This document shows, in pieces, positions 26,353-35,068 of a DNA stretch of 53,789 nucleotides. Within the stretch, counting starts at the first letter, position 1. Each line of letters starts with the position of its first letter. Position numbers and translations under genes: made by a program. The stretch lies in NCBI GenBank assembly GCA_947448025.1, contig CANFLV010000024.1:1-53789 (forward strand). The letters are read 5' to 3'. Origin of the DNA: Oxalobacteraceae bacterium (GTDB lineage: Bacteria > Pseudomonadota > Gammaproteobacteria > Burkholderiales > Burkholderiaceae_D). The notes under the pieces were generated by a model that did not search any database, was not told the DNA's origin, and saw only the letters and a program-made list of their open reading frames with translations.

Positions 26353-26520
26353 AATTTATTTCGCGTCAGGGCTACACTTTCGCCAATACGCTGCCGATAA
26401 AGGTGATTGGTGCCGGCGCCACGCTGGTAGCTTCCAGTAAAATTATCCGTCAACACTTACACTGAATGCGCCTGTGGTGTCGCCAGTGCATGCGACCTTG
26501 GTGCTGCAGAACGGATCCTG

Positions 26521-27111
26521 ATGCCAGTAAATGTAGACTCGACTGAAGTATTGATCGCAAGCCTGTTCATGCTCGCCCTCGTTTCTGGCCTTGGCTTCCT
26601 GTTCGTCAAATCAAGCAGCCGCCGGCAACACCGCACAAAAGCTGAAGCCCGGATGATCAAGGCAACGATCATCGATTATTTTGGTCGCAGCGGCGTCGAT
26701 GTCAGTGTGGGCTGCGTTTCGTTGGAGGGCACCCGGCGCTATACGGTGTTCATTGAGTCCGAGCCGATGAAGCGCTTCCGCCTGTCCCACATCATCGAAT
26801 CGACCCTGGCGGAGTACATCATGCAGACCTGCAGACTGGAACTCGATAAAATCTATTGGCGCTTCCCGATCAAGGAAGAAGTGCTGCGTCCTGTCGTGCC
26901 GGAAGAAGCGCCACAAAACCAGGGCCATGCCGATGATGCCGATGACCAGAAAAGATTGAGGCATGAGGACAAGGCCGAGGAGCCTGTGGATGACTACATA
27001 AGCGAAGGCCTGCTGCTGAACCAGCACCTGAAAAACATGCATGTCACCGAGCTCCCTTGGGAAAAATTTGAGGAAGTCAAGGCCGGCGAAGCAGGGAAGA
27101 AGACTCCCTGA
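26521..27111 (+). CDS. Hypothetical membrane-anchored protein
   Basis: A 196-residue protein I do not recognise. A single hydrophobic segment (about 10-29) is followed at once by basic residues (KSSSRRQHRTK), predicting an N-terminal anchor with the bulk cytoplasmic. The middle (about 45-125) is a compact alpha/beta-looking region. The rest (about 125-196) is highly charged and probably disordered, with acidic and Lys-rich stretches. It lies between senA and the helicase gene and is followed by a strong terminator, so it is probably monocistronic. No functional link to senA is evident; the 168-bp gap upstream contains nothing recognisable. Confidence 0.65.
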   Translation: MPVNVDSTEVLIASLFMLALVSGLGFLFVKSSSRRQHRTKAEARMIKATIIDYFGRSGVDVSVGCVSLEGTRRYTVFIESEPMKRFRLSHIIESTLAEYIMQTCRLELDKIYWRFPIKEEVLRPVVPEEAPQNQGHADDADDQKRLRHEDKAEEPVDDYISEGLLLNQHLKNMHVTELPWEKFEEVKAGEAGKKTP

Positions 27112-27230
27112 GGAATGGGGGCGCAGATCGCGCGAATGATTGTTACTGTCTCTGGGGCCTGCGTTGAAGCGCAACCAATTTAAACCCCCATCCGGCTGGG
27201 TTGCTGGCTGTGCCACGCTGGACTGTCAGA

Positions 27231-27296
27231 GGCATCCGCCCTGCGCGCCACATCCCTTCAAAAGTCAGCAGGGATGTGGCGCGCAGGGCGGGTGCC
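27231..27296. repeat. Long near-perfect palindrome
   Basis: Arms 27231-27257 and 27270-27296 are complementary over 27 bp with a single G.T mismatch-type pair, around a 12-base loop. The innermost 22 bp are perfect. It is GC-rich and has no U-run, so it is not an ordinary intrinsic terminator; a conventional bidirectional terminator lies 46 bp further on. It may be a REP/BIME-like or other dispersed palindromic element, or a structured RNA. No second copy was noticed in the window. Confidence 0.7.
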
Positions 27297-27342
27297 GGGC
27301 ATAGAGGTCGATACATTCCCTGAATCTAGCTGTTGCGGTAAT

Positions 27343-27381
27343 AAAAAAAGGCTGCCAGGACAATGTCCTGGCAGCCTTTTT
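27343..27381. terminator. Bidirectional intrinsic terminator
   Basis: A perfect 12-bp stem (27350-27361 with 27365-27376) and a 3-base loop, flanked by seven A on the left and five T on the right. It sits between the plus-strand hypothetical gene and the minus-strand helicase gene and would stop transcription in both directions. Confidence 0.92.
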
Positions 27382-27413
27382 ATTAGGTGACTGCCCTTAT
27401 TCGCAAGGTGCGA

Positions 27414-28805
27414 TTAACGGTCAGTAAATGAACGGCGTGGTGCGCCTTCATCCGAAGTGCGCTTGCCTTTGTAGCCGCCACCTTCGCCGCGCGGTGCTGC
27501 TGCCGGCTTGCTGAAGGTACGCTGGCCAGGCTTGGCTGCACTACGGCTATCGCCTGGCTTCCAGCCACCCGGCTTCGACGGACGTGCTGCCGAGCTGGTG
27601 CGCTTAGGCTCGAAACCGACGATGACATCGACCGGAATCAATTGCTTCGTGAAGCGCTCGATGCGTTTGACGTTCATGCTTTCGGCATGGTTGACCAGCG
27701 AAATCGCCAGGCCATTGCGACCAGCGCGACCGGTACGGCCGATGCGATGGACGTAATCTTCCGGGAATTTCGGCAAGTCGTAATTGAATACATGGGTAAT
27801 GGCCGGCACGTCGATACCACGTGCGGCGACATCCGTTGCGACCAATACGCGGACCTGACCACGACGCAATGCGTCGAGTGTGCGGTTACGCGCGCCCTGA
27901 TGCATGTCGCCATGCAATGCAGCTGCAGCGAAGCCGGCGATGTTCAGGCGGTCAGCGATGGTGTCGGCATCACGCTTGGTCGCGGTAAATACGACAGCCT
28001 GATCCATGGTCTCGTCACGCAGCAGGTGATCGAGCATGCGATTCTTGTGCGACAGATCGTCAACGAAGTGAACGCGCTGCTGGATATTTTCGTGCTTGGA
28101 AGCGGAACCGGCAATCTGGATGACCATAGGCTCTTTGGTGATGCGCTTTGCCATGTTGCCGACGACGCCGTCCAGCGTAGCCGAGAACAGCATGGTCTGG
28201 CGTGTTGCCGGTGTCGCGTCAACAATCTTTTCGATGTCGTCGATGAAACCCATATCGAGCATGCGGTCGGCTTCGTCGAGAACCAGGATTTCCAGCTTCG
28301 AGAAATCGATCTTGCCCGATTCCATGTGGTCAATCAGACGGCCTGGTGTGGCGACCAGGATTTCCGGATTGCGCGACAGCAGTTGCATTTGTTTTGGATA
28401 TGGCATGCCGCCAAGGATCGAGATCGCCTTGACGTTACGCAGGCCTGAACCGTATTTGTCAGTCGCGGTGGTCACTTGCAATGCCAGCTCGCGAGTTGGG
28501 GTCAGGACCAGCATTTTAGGCTGGGCTGGCTGGAATTTTGGACGGTCGCCGCGCGCACGCGCTGCCTGGCGTTCCTGATTTGCGGTCTTGCCTTCAACGC
28601 TAGGCTCGGCAGAGGCGAATTTATGCAGGGCTGGCAACATGAATGCGGCAGTCTTGCCGGAACCGGTCTGCGAGGACACCATCAAGTCGCGGCCAGCGAT
28701 GGCTGCAGGGATGGCTTGTTCCTGGACACTGGTCGGCTTGGTATAGCCGGAATCTGTCAGGGCTTTCAGTATGGACGTGTGGAGGCCGAGTGCTTCAAAA
28801 GTCAT
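27414..28805 (-). CDS. rhlE: DEAD-box RNA helicase, RhlE-like
   Basis: A 463-residue ATP-dependent RNA helicase. Motifs in order: Q-motif (GYTKPTSVQEQAIP), I (SQTGSGKT), Ia (PTRELALQV), Ib (TPGRL), II (DEAD), III (SAT), IV (VVFTATKRDAD), V (VATDVAARGID) and VI (HRIGRTGRAG). A basic, Gly/Lys/Pro-rich tail of about 85 residues follows the core, as in RhlE-type proteins, and likely binds RNA. I start at the ATG at 28805 (MTFEALGL) because it gives the family N-terminus. A long leader region lies upstream (28806 to about 29060), common for cold-responsive helicase genes. Members act in ribosome assembly and RNA decay. Confidence 0.93.
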   Translation of the reverse strand: MTFEALGLHTSILKALTDSGYTKPTSVQEQAIPAAIAGRDLMVSSQTGSGKTAAFMLPALHKFASAEPSVEGKTANQERQAARARGDRPKFQPAQPKMLVLTPTRELALQVTTATDKYGSGLRNVKAISILGGMPYPKQMQLLSRNPEILVATPGRLIDHMESGKIDFSKLEILVLDEADRMLDMGFIDDIEKIVDATPATRQTMLFSATLDGVVGNMAKRITKEPMVIQIAGSASKHENIQQRVHFVDDLSHKNRMLDHLLRDETMDQAVVFTATKRDADTIADRLNIAGFAAAALHGDMHQGARNRTLDALRRGQVRVLVATDVAARGIDVPAITHVFNYDLPKFPEDYVHRIGRTGRAGRNGLAISLVNHAESMNVKRIERFTKQLIPVDVIVGFEPKRTSSAARPSKPGGWKPGDSRSAAKPGQRTFSKPAAAPRGEGGGYKGKRTSDEGAPRRSFTDR

Positions 28806-29112
28806 GCTTGTTCTTTCGTGTAAAACAGCGTTGCGCGCGTCCGATCGACTACTTCCGGACATGTGCGAACGCAATGAGGGTGCAACGCGTACCAACGAAA
28901 CAGCTGAGAAAACTCTGAGAGATTTCGGCACAGAAAAGCTTTGCGCCGGGGAGGTGTTCGGATTTCAACACCAGGAGGCGGGAGGGCTTCGTCGTTAATG
29001 CTAAGGGTTTGCGATGCTGCGATGTGCGAAGTATGGTCGTTCAACTTCGCACAGGGCGCATTCTACATAAGAACGGCGCAGGGTGCGAGATGTTTTGCTG
29101 CAGGAGCGTAAA
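28806..29112. other. Intergenic leader upstream of the helicase
   Basis: About 300 bp without a supportable gene between the helicase and fabI, both minus strand. It should hold the helicase promoter and a long 5' leader, but I could not place convincing promoter hexamers. No riboswitch or small open frame with a good ribosome binding site was recognised. Confidence 0.4.
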
Positions 29113-29147
29113 AAACAAAGGCCGGACGCAATGGCCGGCCTTTGTTT
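29113..29147 (-). terminator. Intrinsic terminator of fabI
   Basis: A perfect inverted repeat with 13-bp arms (29113-29125 and 29135-29147) and a 9-base loop, beginning 24 bp past the fabI stop. Read on the minus strand, the GC-rich stem is followed by a T-rich run, as expected for an intrinsic terminator. Confidence 0.85.
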
Positions 29148-29171
29148 GTGGAAATTCCGCTTACCAGTTGA

Positions 29172-29951
29172 TTACTCTGGCGCGTACATGACATTCGAGA
29201 AACCACCATCAACGTAGGTGATTTCGCTGGTGATGCCAGCGGCGAGATCGGACAGCAAAAAGGCAGCCGTATTGCCGACATCTTCAATCGTCACATTACG
29301 GCGCAGTGGCGCATGCTTGGCGACGATGCCGAGCAATTTGCTGAAATCCTTGATGCCCGATGCCGCCAGCGTCTTGATCGGTCCGGCTGAAATGCCATTG
29401 ACGCGAATGCCGCGCTGGCCCAGCGACTCCGCGAGATAGCGCACGCTCGCTTCGAGTGAAGCCTTGGCCAGCCCCATCGTATTGTAGTTCGGCGTGGCGC
29501 GAATCGAGCCCATGTAGGTCAGCGTCAGCAGTGCCGAGTTCGGCCGCAGCATGGGCAGTGCCGCCTTGGCCATGGCCGGGAAGCTGTAGGAGGAGATGTC
29601 ATGCGCGATCTTGAAGGACTCACGTGACAAGCCTTCAAGGAAGTCGCCTGTGATCGCATCGCGTGGAGCGAAGCCGATCGCATGCACGAGGCCGTCAAGA
29701 TGATCCCAGGATTTGGCCAGGTCGACAAAGAGGGCATTGATCTGCTCATCGCTGCCAACGTCGCAGTCGAAGATCATGTCGCTGTCGAATTCCTTGGCGA
29801 AGTCAGTCGTGCGCTCCTTGAAGCGCTCGCCGACATAGGTAAAAGCCAGTTCTGCGCCTTCGCGCTTGCACGCTTTGGCAATGCCATAAGCAATGGAGCG
29901 GTTCGACAGCAAGCCGGTGATGAGGATTTTTTTACCTTGTAAAAATGCCAT
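29172..29951 (-). CDS. fabI: Enoyl-ACP reductase (NADH)
   Basis: Reduces the trans-2-enoyl-ACP double bond in the last step of each type II fatty-acid elongation cycle. The 259-residue product has the FabI-type cofactor motif [15 protein letters not shown], the [10 protein letters not shown] segment, and the catalytic Y-x6-K in [18 protein letters not shown] preceded by [11 protein letters not shown]. It ends with the usual [18 protein letters not shown] ribosome binding site precedes the ATG at 29951. This is the triclosan- and isoniazid-class target family. It appears monocistronic, with its own promoter upstream and a terminator downstream. Confidence 0.97.
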   Translation of the reverse strand: MAFLQGKKILITGLLSNRSIAYGIAKACKREGAELAFTYVGERFKERTTDFAKEFDSDMIFDCDVGSDEQINALFVDLAKSWDHLDGLVHAIGFAPRDAITGDFLEGLSRESFKIAHDISSYSFPAMAKAALPMLRPNSALLTLTYMGSIRATPNYNTMGLAKASLEASVRYLAESLGQRGIRVNGISAGPIKTLAASGIKDFSKLLGIVAKHAPLRRNVTIEDVGNTAAFLLSDLAAGITSEITYVDGGFSNVMYAPE

Positions 29952-30051
29952 GAGTGACTCCAGGTTTGATCATCGATGATGTTGACGCTGACAGGCGGGA
30001 ATGCACGGCCTGGGTGGGTCAACATCTCTTGAATTGATTGAATTGAGCGAG

Positions 30052-30080
30052 ATTGTAGGTGCTCGTCGCTCTCCGGGCAA
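30052..30080 (-). promoter_or_regulatory. Sigma70 promoter of fabI
   Basis: Read on the minus strand, TTGCCC (30075-30080) and TACAAT (30052-30057) are separated by exactly 17 bp, with four and five of six matches. The predicted start is near 30045, giving a leader of about 95 nt. Short GAATT-type direct repeats occur in the leader at about 30029-30047. Confidence 0.6.
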
Positions 30081-30108
30081 CTATCGCAAGGATCGCGACG
30101 CTGCTGTG

Positions 30109-31617
30109 TCAGCCATTGTTGCTTGATTTTTTCGCGCTTGCGACCGGTTTGGCTTTGCCAGCAATGGCTTTACTGCGTGGCTGCGTCGACTTGCGCGCAT
30201 TGCCTTTGCCGGGCTTCTTCTTGGCCGCGAACTGCACCGGGGCGTAAATCACGAGGCTTTGGCCGGTGGCGACCTTGTCCTGGCGCAGCTTGTTCCAGTT
30301 CTTGATTTGCAGAACAGACACACGATTACGCGCGGCGATTGATTCCAGCGTATCGGTTTTGCCGACCTTGATGTAGACGCGACGGGTATCGGCGACATCC
30401 GGTTCGATCATCATGCTGGAGCGCTCGACGAGATCCGCGGCGATGTCCTTTTCGATGGCGAATTCGGCTTTCGGCACGAGGATGGTCGAGCCGACGCGCA
30501 GGCGCATATTCGGTGGAATATTGTTCACGTCGCGAATCACCTGCGGCGTCGTGCCGAATTTCGCGGCGATCGTCTCGATGCGTTCCCGCGCGACGGTCAC
30601 GGTGTGCGAGGTCCAGCTCGACAGGGTATGACCCCATTTCGCCAGATTGGTCTTGAATTTGTCGGCATTGATCTGCGGCAGAAGGATCTGCGTATTCGCA
30701 TTGTTGCCGGTGATGACGGGCTTACTGAATTGCGGATTGAGCGCCTTGAATTCATCGATGGATAATTCTGCCAGCTGCGCGGCGACCTTGATGTCGATGT
30801 CGCGCGTCTTGCCGACGCTGACGAAATACGGTTCGTTCTCGACTTTCGGCAGCGTGATGCTGTATTGCTCAGGCGAGGCGATGATGTTCTTGACCGCCTG
30901 CAGCTTCGGATAATAGTTACGCGTTTCAATCGGCATCAAAGGCGACAAGCCATTGAAATCGGTCGGCAGGCCGGCTGCGCGATTACGGTTAATCGCTTTC
31001 TGTACCGAGCCTTCGCCCCAGTTATAGGCTGCCAGCGCGAGTTGCCAGTCGCCGAACATGCCATACAGGCGCTGCAAATAAGTCAATGCTGCTTCGGTCG
31101 AGGCCAGCACATCGCGGCGGTCATCCTTGAAGCTGCTCTGGCGCAGGTTGAAGTCGAGGCCGGTGGCGGGCATGAATTGCCACATGCCGACGGCTTTTGC
31201 GCTGGAATAAGCTTGTGGATTGAAGGCCGATTCGATGAAGGGCAGCAGCGCCAGTTCGGTCGGCATGTTGCGCTTCTCGAGTTCTTCAACGACATGATAC
31301 AGATAACGTGAAGCTCGCAGCGTAGTGCGCTGGATGTAATCCGGGCGCGTCGCATACCAGGTCGTCTGTGTTGCTACCAATGGATTGTCGAGGTCGGGAA
31401 TACTGAAGCCGCGGCGGATACGTTCCCATACGTCGACTGATGGAATGGTCAGGACCTGGACTTCAAAGGTCTCGTCGTTCTGGTCAGCGAGTGCGCGCTG
31501 TTGCGGCGTCAGGCCTGGCACGGCGAGGTCGCTGGCGAGGGCGCTGGCGCCCGGAATCAACGCGAACAGCGTCGACAGGACAGCAATGGAAAAAGCGGTG
31601 CGGATAAGTGGACGCAT
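30109..31617 (-). CDS. mltD: Lytic murein transglycosylase D with LysM
   Basis: Cleaves the beta-1,4 bond between N-acetylmuramic acid and N-acetylglucosamine in peptidoglycan, forming 1,6-anhydro ends. The 502-residue product has a signal peptide (about 1-29, no lipobox seen), then a family 1 lytic transglycosylase domain with the catalytic glutamate E129 in LLPFIESAFNP and the AVGMWQFMPATG and AAYNWGEG motifs. Two LysM repeats lie towards the C-terminus (around HTVTVARERIETIA...ILVPK and YIKVGKTDTLESIA...LVIYAP) and bind glycan. A basic Lys/Ser-rich tail follows. I start at the ATG at 31617 because it begins a clean signal peptide and has GGGAA before it; an ATG at 31698 is in frame. Confidence 0.92.
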   Translation of the reverse strand: MRPLIRTAFSIAVLSTLFALIPGASALASDLAVPGLTPQQRALADQNDETFEVQVLTIPSVDVWERIRRGFSIPDLDNPLVATQTTWYATRPDYIQRTTLRASRYLYHVVEELEKRNMPTELALLPFIESAFNPQAYSSAKAVGMWQFMPATGLDFNLRQSSFKDDRRDVLASTEAALTYLQRLYGMFGDWQLALAAYNWGEGSVQKAINRNRAAGLPTDFNGLSPLMPIETRNYYPKLQAVKNIIASPEQYSITLPKVENEPYFVSVGKTRDIDIKVAAQLAELSIDEFKALNPQFSKPVITGNNANTQILLPQINADKFKTNLAKWGHTLSSWTSHTVTVARERIETIAAKFGTTPQVIRDVNNIPPNMRLRVGSTILVPKAEFAIEKDIAADLVERSSMMIEPDVADTRRVYIKVGKTDTLESIAARNRVSVLQIKNWNKLRQDKVATGQSLVIYAPVQFAAKKKPGKGNARKSTQPRSKAIAGKAKPVASAKKSSNNG

Positions 31618-31758
31618 GGGTTCCCGAGAAAAATGACAGCGGCCCAGGGCCAGCCGGACTGCGGCATAAGCACGGAGTGTACGTAAAGGACCTTTCATGC
31701 GTCAAGGCTATTTAATTGATATGAGATTAATAATATTCAAAAATGAAAGTCCAATGAA

Positions 31759-32544
31759 TCAAGGAACTACGTTTTTCCATTCACGTAAAGCACGAAAGGA
31801 TTCGACAGGGTCAACCGGGCTCGCAGCCAGCTTGCCAGCTGTAATCAGCTGCGCGACGATCGCCGGTTCACGGCATCGTAAAAACGGATTCGTCGCATTT
31901 TCCAGCGCAATTGTGGAGGGGACAGTCGCCTCGCCGCGGCTGCGTTTGGCTTGTTCGCGCAGAATTCTTTCTTGTAACTCAACGTTACCGGGCTCGGCCA
32001 TGGCGGCAAAGCGCAGGTTCGCGAGCGTGTATTCATGTGCGCAATAGACGGCGGTTTCTTCGGGCAAGGCTGCCAGCCGCGACAGCGAGGCGCTCATTTG
32101 CGCTGGCGTTCCCTCGAACAGGCGACCGCAGCCACCGGCGAAGAGCGTGTCGCCACAAAAGAGCCAGCCTGCTTGCGCCTGGTAGTAAGCCAGATGATCC
32201 AGGGTATGGCCGGGAACTTCCGTGACCCTGAATTCAACGGCCGGATGCGCCAATGTGATGGTGTCGCCTTCCCCGACGCGTTCAGTGACAGTGCGGATGG
32301 CGGGACTGCGCGGACCATACACCGGAACCTTGAAGCGCGCCAGTAAGCCGGGTACGCCACCGACATGGTCAGCATGATGATGTGTCAGTAGAATAGCACT
32401 CAGTGACAAATGATGTTTCTCGAGCGCCGCAAGAATTGCCGTGGCATCGCCAGGGTCGACTGCGACTGCGTCCTGGCCATCATGGATCAGCCACAGATAA
32501 TTGTCGTCAAACGCCGGAACCGTTAAAACACTCAAGCTACGCAT
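31759..32544 (-). CDS. gloB: Hydroxyacylglutathione hydrolase (glyoxalase II)
   Basis: Hydrolyses S-D-lactoylglutathione to D-lactate and glutathione, completing methylglyoxal detoxification. The 261-residue product is a metallo-beta-lactamase fold enzyme. The dinuclear metal motif is [10 protein letters not shown] near residue 55. Further ligand segments are [24 protein letters not shown] and [10 protein letters not shown], which are GloB hallmarks. The ATG at 32544 overlaps the ATG of the divergent methyltransferase within one CATG tetranucleotide. The neighbourhood (gloB, divergent methyltransferase, rnhA, dnaQ) matches the conserved proteobacterial order. Confidence 0.95.
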   Translation of the reverse strand: MRSLSVLTVPAFDDNYLWLIHDGQDAVAVDPGDATAILAALEKHHLSLSAILLTHHHADHVGGVPGLLARFKVPVYGPRSPAIRTVTERVGEGDTITLAHPAVEFRVTEVPGHTLDHLAYYQAQAGWLFCGDTLFAGGCGRLFEGTPAQMSASLSRLAALPEETAVYCAHEYTLANLRFAAMAEPGNVELQERILREQAKRSRGEATVPSTIALENATNPFLRCREPAIVAQLITAGKLAASPVDPVESFRALREWKNVVP

Positions 32545-33337
32545 GGCAAACCCGTCAACAGAAAAATCCATTATAGCGCTCGGCCCCTGGCTGGCGACCC
32601 CGGCCGGTAATTACGTGCGCGCCTGGGAGCAAAAGCGGCTCGACGCGCTGACAGCCGATATCTTTGGCTTCAATGCGATGCAGATCGGTTTGCCACAGGT
32701 GCATGCCCTGCAGGCCAGTCGCATGCCCAACAAATGGCTCAGCGATACGCATTTGCCTGATGTCGACGATGCCGGCGCCGTTACACCCGTCGTGGTCGTG
32801 CATGATTTTTCCGAACTGCCATTTGCCACGCAAAGCCTGGATCTGGTCGTGCTGCCGCATGTGCTGGAATTCGCGGCGGAACCGCATCAGGTCTTGCGCG
32901 AAGTCGAACGCGTGCTGATTCCCGAGGGGCGTCTGATCGTTTGCGGTTTCAATCCGGCCAGCCTGTGGGGCGCGCGGCAAGCTGCCGGTCGTCTCTCCGG
33001 CGCGCATTTTTTGCCGCAGGATGGCGAGTTCATTAGCGTGCCGCGCTTGAAAGACTGGCTCAAGCTGCTGAATATGGAAGTCAATCGCGGCCATTTCGGC
33101 TGTTACGCGCCACCGTGTGCGAGCCAGAAGTGGCTGGAGCGCTTCGACTTCATGGAAAAGGCCGGCGATCGCTGGTGGCCTTACCTTGGCGCTGTCTATA
33201 TGGTCCAGGCCATCAAACGGGTCAAGGGCATGCGCTTGATCGGCCCGGCCTGGAACAAGAAAGCCAAGCCGCTGCCTTCGGGCGTGCCGGCGACTAATCG
33301 TATAACGAATCATGTTCGTCAATCATCAGGAAAATAA
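32543..33337 (+). CDS. SAM-dependent methyltransferase, YafS-like
   Basis: A 264-residue methyltransferase of the Methyltransf_11 type. The region [40 protein letters not shown] is the typical post-I to motif III block. A canonical glycine-rich motif I is not obvious upstream. Position identifies it with the E. coli yafS neighbour of gloB and rnhA. Its target is unknown. The start codon shares CATG with gloB on the other strand, and its stop overlaps the rnhA start (TAATG, 33335-33339). Because gloB starts at the same place, its promoter must lie within gloB coding DNA. Confidence 0.85.
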   Translation: MANPSTEKSIIALGPWLATPAGNYVRAWEQKRLDALTADIFGFNAMQIGLPQVHALQASRMPNKWLSDTHLPDVDDAGAVTPVVVVHDFSELPFATQSLDLVVLPHVLEFAAEPHQVLREVERVLIPEGRLIVCGFNPASLWGARQAAGRLSGAHFLPQDGEFISVPRLKDWLKLLNMEVNRGHFGCYAPPCASQKWLERFDFMEKAGDRWWPYLGAVYMVQAIKRVKGMRLIGPAWNKKAKPLPSGVPATNRITNHVRQSSGK

Positions 33338-33798
33338 TGACTACTAGCAGTGAAGCAAAGGCCTTGGAGAAGATCGAGATTTTTACCGACGGGGCCTGCA
33401 AGGGTAATCCGGGACGCGGCGGCTGGGGCGCGCTGTTGGTCGCTGAAGGCCATGAAAAGGAATTGTTTGGCGGCGAGCCCGACACGACCAATAACCGCAT
33501 GGAGTTGAAAGCCGTCATTGAAGCGCTGAACGCCCTGACCCGTCCCTGCGAAGTCGTCGTGCATACCGATAGCCAGTATGTGCAAAAAGGCATCAGCGAA
33601 TGGATCCACGGCTGGAAAGCGCGCGGCTGGAAAACCGCGGCCAAGGCGCCCGTCAAGAATGTCGACCTGTGGCAGGCGCTCGACGCGGCACAGGCGCGGC
33701 ACACAGTGCAATGGCGCTGGGTGCGCGGGCATAACGGTCATCCCGGCAATGAGCGTGCCGATGCGCTGGCCAATCGCGGCGTGGACAGCCGCAGCTGA
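33337..33798 (+). CDS. rnhA: Ribonuclease HI
   Basis: Degrades the RNA strand of RNA:DNA hybrids such as R-loops and primers. The 153-residue product shows the complete active-site pattern: first Asp in [11 protein letters not shown] (D18), Glu in [13 protein letters not shown], second Asp in HTDSQYV, and the last His/Asp pair in [17 protein letters not shown] conserved Trp-rich basic substrate-handling segment ([12 protein letters not shown]) lies between them. The ATG overlaps the methyltransferase stop. In many proteobacteria dnaQ is adjacent; here an RND pump pair lies between them. Confidence 0.97.
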   Translation: MTTSSEAKALEKIEIFTDGACKGNPGRGGWGALLVAEGHEKELFGGEPDTTNNRMELKAVIEALNALTRPCEVVVHTDSQYVQKGISEWIHGWKARGWKTAAKAPVKNVDLWQALDAAQARHTVQWRWVRGHNGHPGNERADALANRGVDSRS

Positions 33799-33907
33799 AG
33801 ACCGTCCAGCGGCGTCCTTGGGCACTGCAAATAGCTGGCGTGCTTTGTGCTACATTTGCCGATTACGGGCAGGTTCTGCCTTTTCCCATTTTCAGCCAAA
33901 AATAATA

Positions 33908-35059
33908 ATGAATCTTCGTCGCTTGCTGTACCCCGGTGTCGCCGCGCTTGGCATTGTCGCCCTTGGAACGTATGCCTATTTTGCGCAACGTGCACCAATT
34001 GCCGGCGTCGACGCCGGCAAGCCCGCGGCCGGTGTGCAGAAATCTGCGCCGCCAGCAGCGGTCGACGTGACCCAGGTCGCAAGTGCAAAATTAAGTGAAG
34101 ATATCAATGCAGTCGGCTCGATACGCTCGAACGAGTCCGTGATCCTCAAGCCGGAAATTGCCGGCCGCATCACGCGACTGAATTTCAGCGATGGTCAGCC
34201 GGTGCAAAAAGGCCAGCTGCTGGTCGGCTTCGATGCCACCGTCAACCTCGCCGAAGTCCAGCAAGCCAAGGCCGAACTGGCCATCGCTGCAGCCAACTTC
34301 ACGCGCAATGCCGATCTGGCGCGGCAGAAATTCATTTCCGAGCGCGCCAAGGATGAGTCCGACGCGAATGTCCAGGTGCTCGACGCCAAACTCGCGCTGG
34401 CGCAGGCGCGGCTGGCCAAGCTGGAAATCCGCGCGCCGTTCTCCGGCATCGTCGGCATTCGTACCGTCAGCGTCGGCGACTACGTCAAGGATGGCGCTGA
34501 GCTCGTCAATCTGGAAGATATCTCCAGCGTCAAGGTCGATTTTCGCGTACCGGAAAAATTCGCGGACCGCACCGCGCGCGGGCAGGTCATTGAAGTCAAT
34601 GTCGACGCCTTGCCCGGTCGCGTCTTTAGCGCCAAGGTCGATGCCATTGATCCGCAAGTCGACGCCTCGGGGCGTTCGTCCTTATTGCGCGGCCGGATCG
34701 CCAATGCCGATGGCAAACTCAAGCCCGGCATGTTCGCCCGCGTACGCCTGATCCTGTCGGAGCGACCGGCTGCGCTGGTGGTGCCGGAGGAAGCCATCGT
34801 GCCGCAAGGCGACAAGGTCACGGTCTGGAAAGTCGTTGACGGCAAGGCCGAGCGTGTCGAGGTCAGCACCGGACTGCGCCGCGATGCCAAGGTCGAAATC
34901 CTGAGTGGCCTGAAACTCGGTGACACCATCGTCACTGCCGGTCAGATTCGCCTGTCCAAGAGCGGCACCCCGGTCCGCATCGCCCAGCCTGCCCGTCCGG
35001 CTGCCATCGCCGCGGCGACGGCAATGCCTTCGGCCTCGGCCAGTATCGTCAAGAACTAA
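33908..35059 (+). CDS. RND efflux periplasmic adaptor (MFP)
   Basis: A 383-residue membrane-fusion protein linking an RND pump to an outer-membrane channel. The N-terminal hydrophobic segment (about 8-27) acts as anchor or signal; no lipobox cysteine is present. A lipoyl-like half (LKPEIAGRITRLNFSDGQPVQKGQLL), a short helical hairpin (about 115-165, rich in Ala, Lys and Gln), the second lipoyl half (APFSGIVGIRTVSVGDYV) and beta-barrel plus membrane-proximal segments follow. I start at the ATG at 33908. It is followed by the pump gene after 9 bp. Substrates cannot be read from sequence. Confidence 0.9.
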   Translation: MNLRRLLYPGVAALGIVALGTYAYFAQRAPIAGVDAGKPAAGVQKSAPPAAVDVTQVASAKLSEDINAVGSIRSNESVILKPEIAGRITRLNFSDGQPVQKGQLLVGFDATVNLAEVQQAKAELAIAAANFTRNADLARQKFISERAKDESDANVQVLDAKLALAQARLAKLEIRAPFSGIVGIRTVSVGDYVKDGAELVNLEDISSVKVDFRVPEKFADRTARGQVIEVNVDALPGRVFSAKVDAIDPQVDASGRSSLLRGRIANADGKLKPGMFARVRLILSERPAALVVPEEAIVPQGDKVTVWKVVDGKAERVEVSTGLRRDAKVEILSGLKLGDTIVTAGQIRLSKSGTPVRIAQPARPAAIAAATAMPSASASIVKN

Positions 35060-35068
35060 GGCACGTTC

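Noticed and set aside
27642-28448. A 268-codon plus-strand frame opposite the helicase
   Set aside because: It mirrors conserved helicase motifs in the antisense frame and has no recognisable domain or ribosome binding site.
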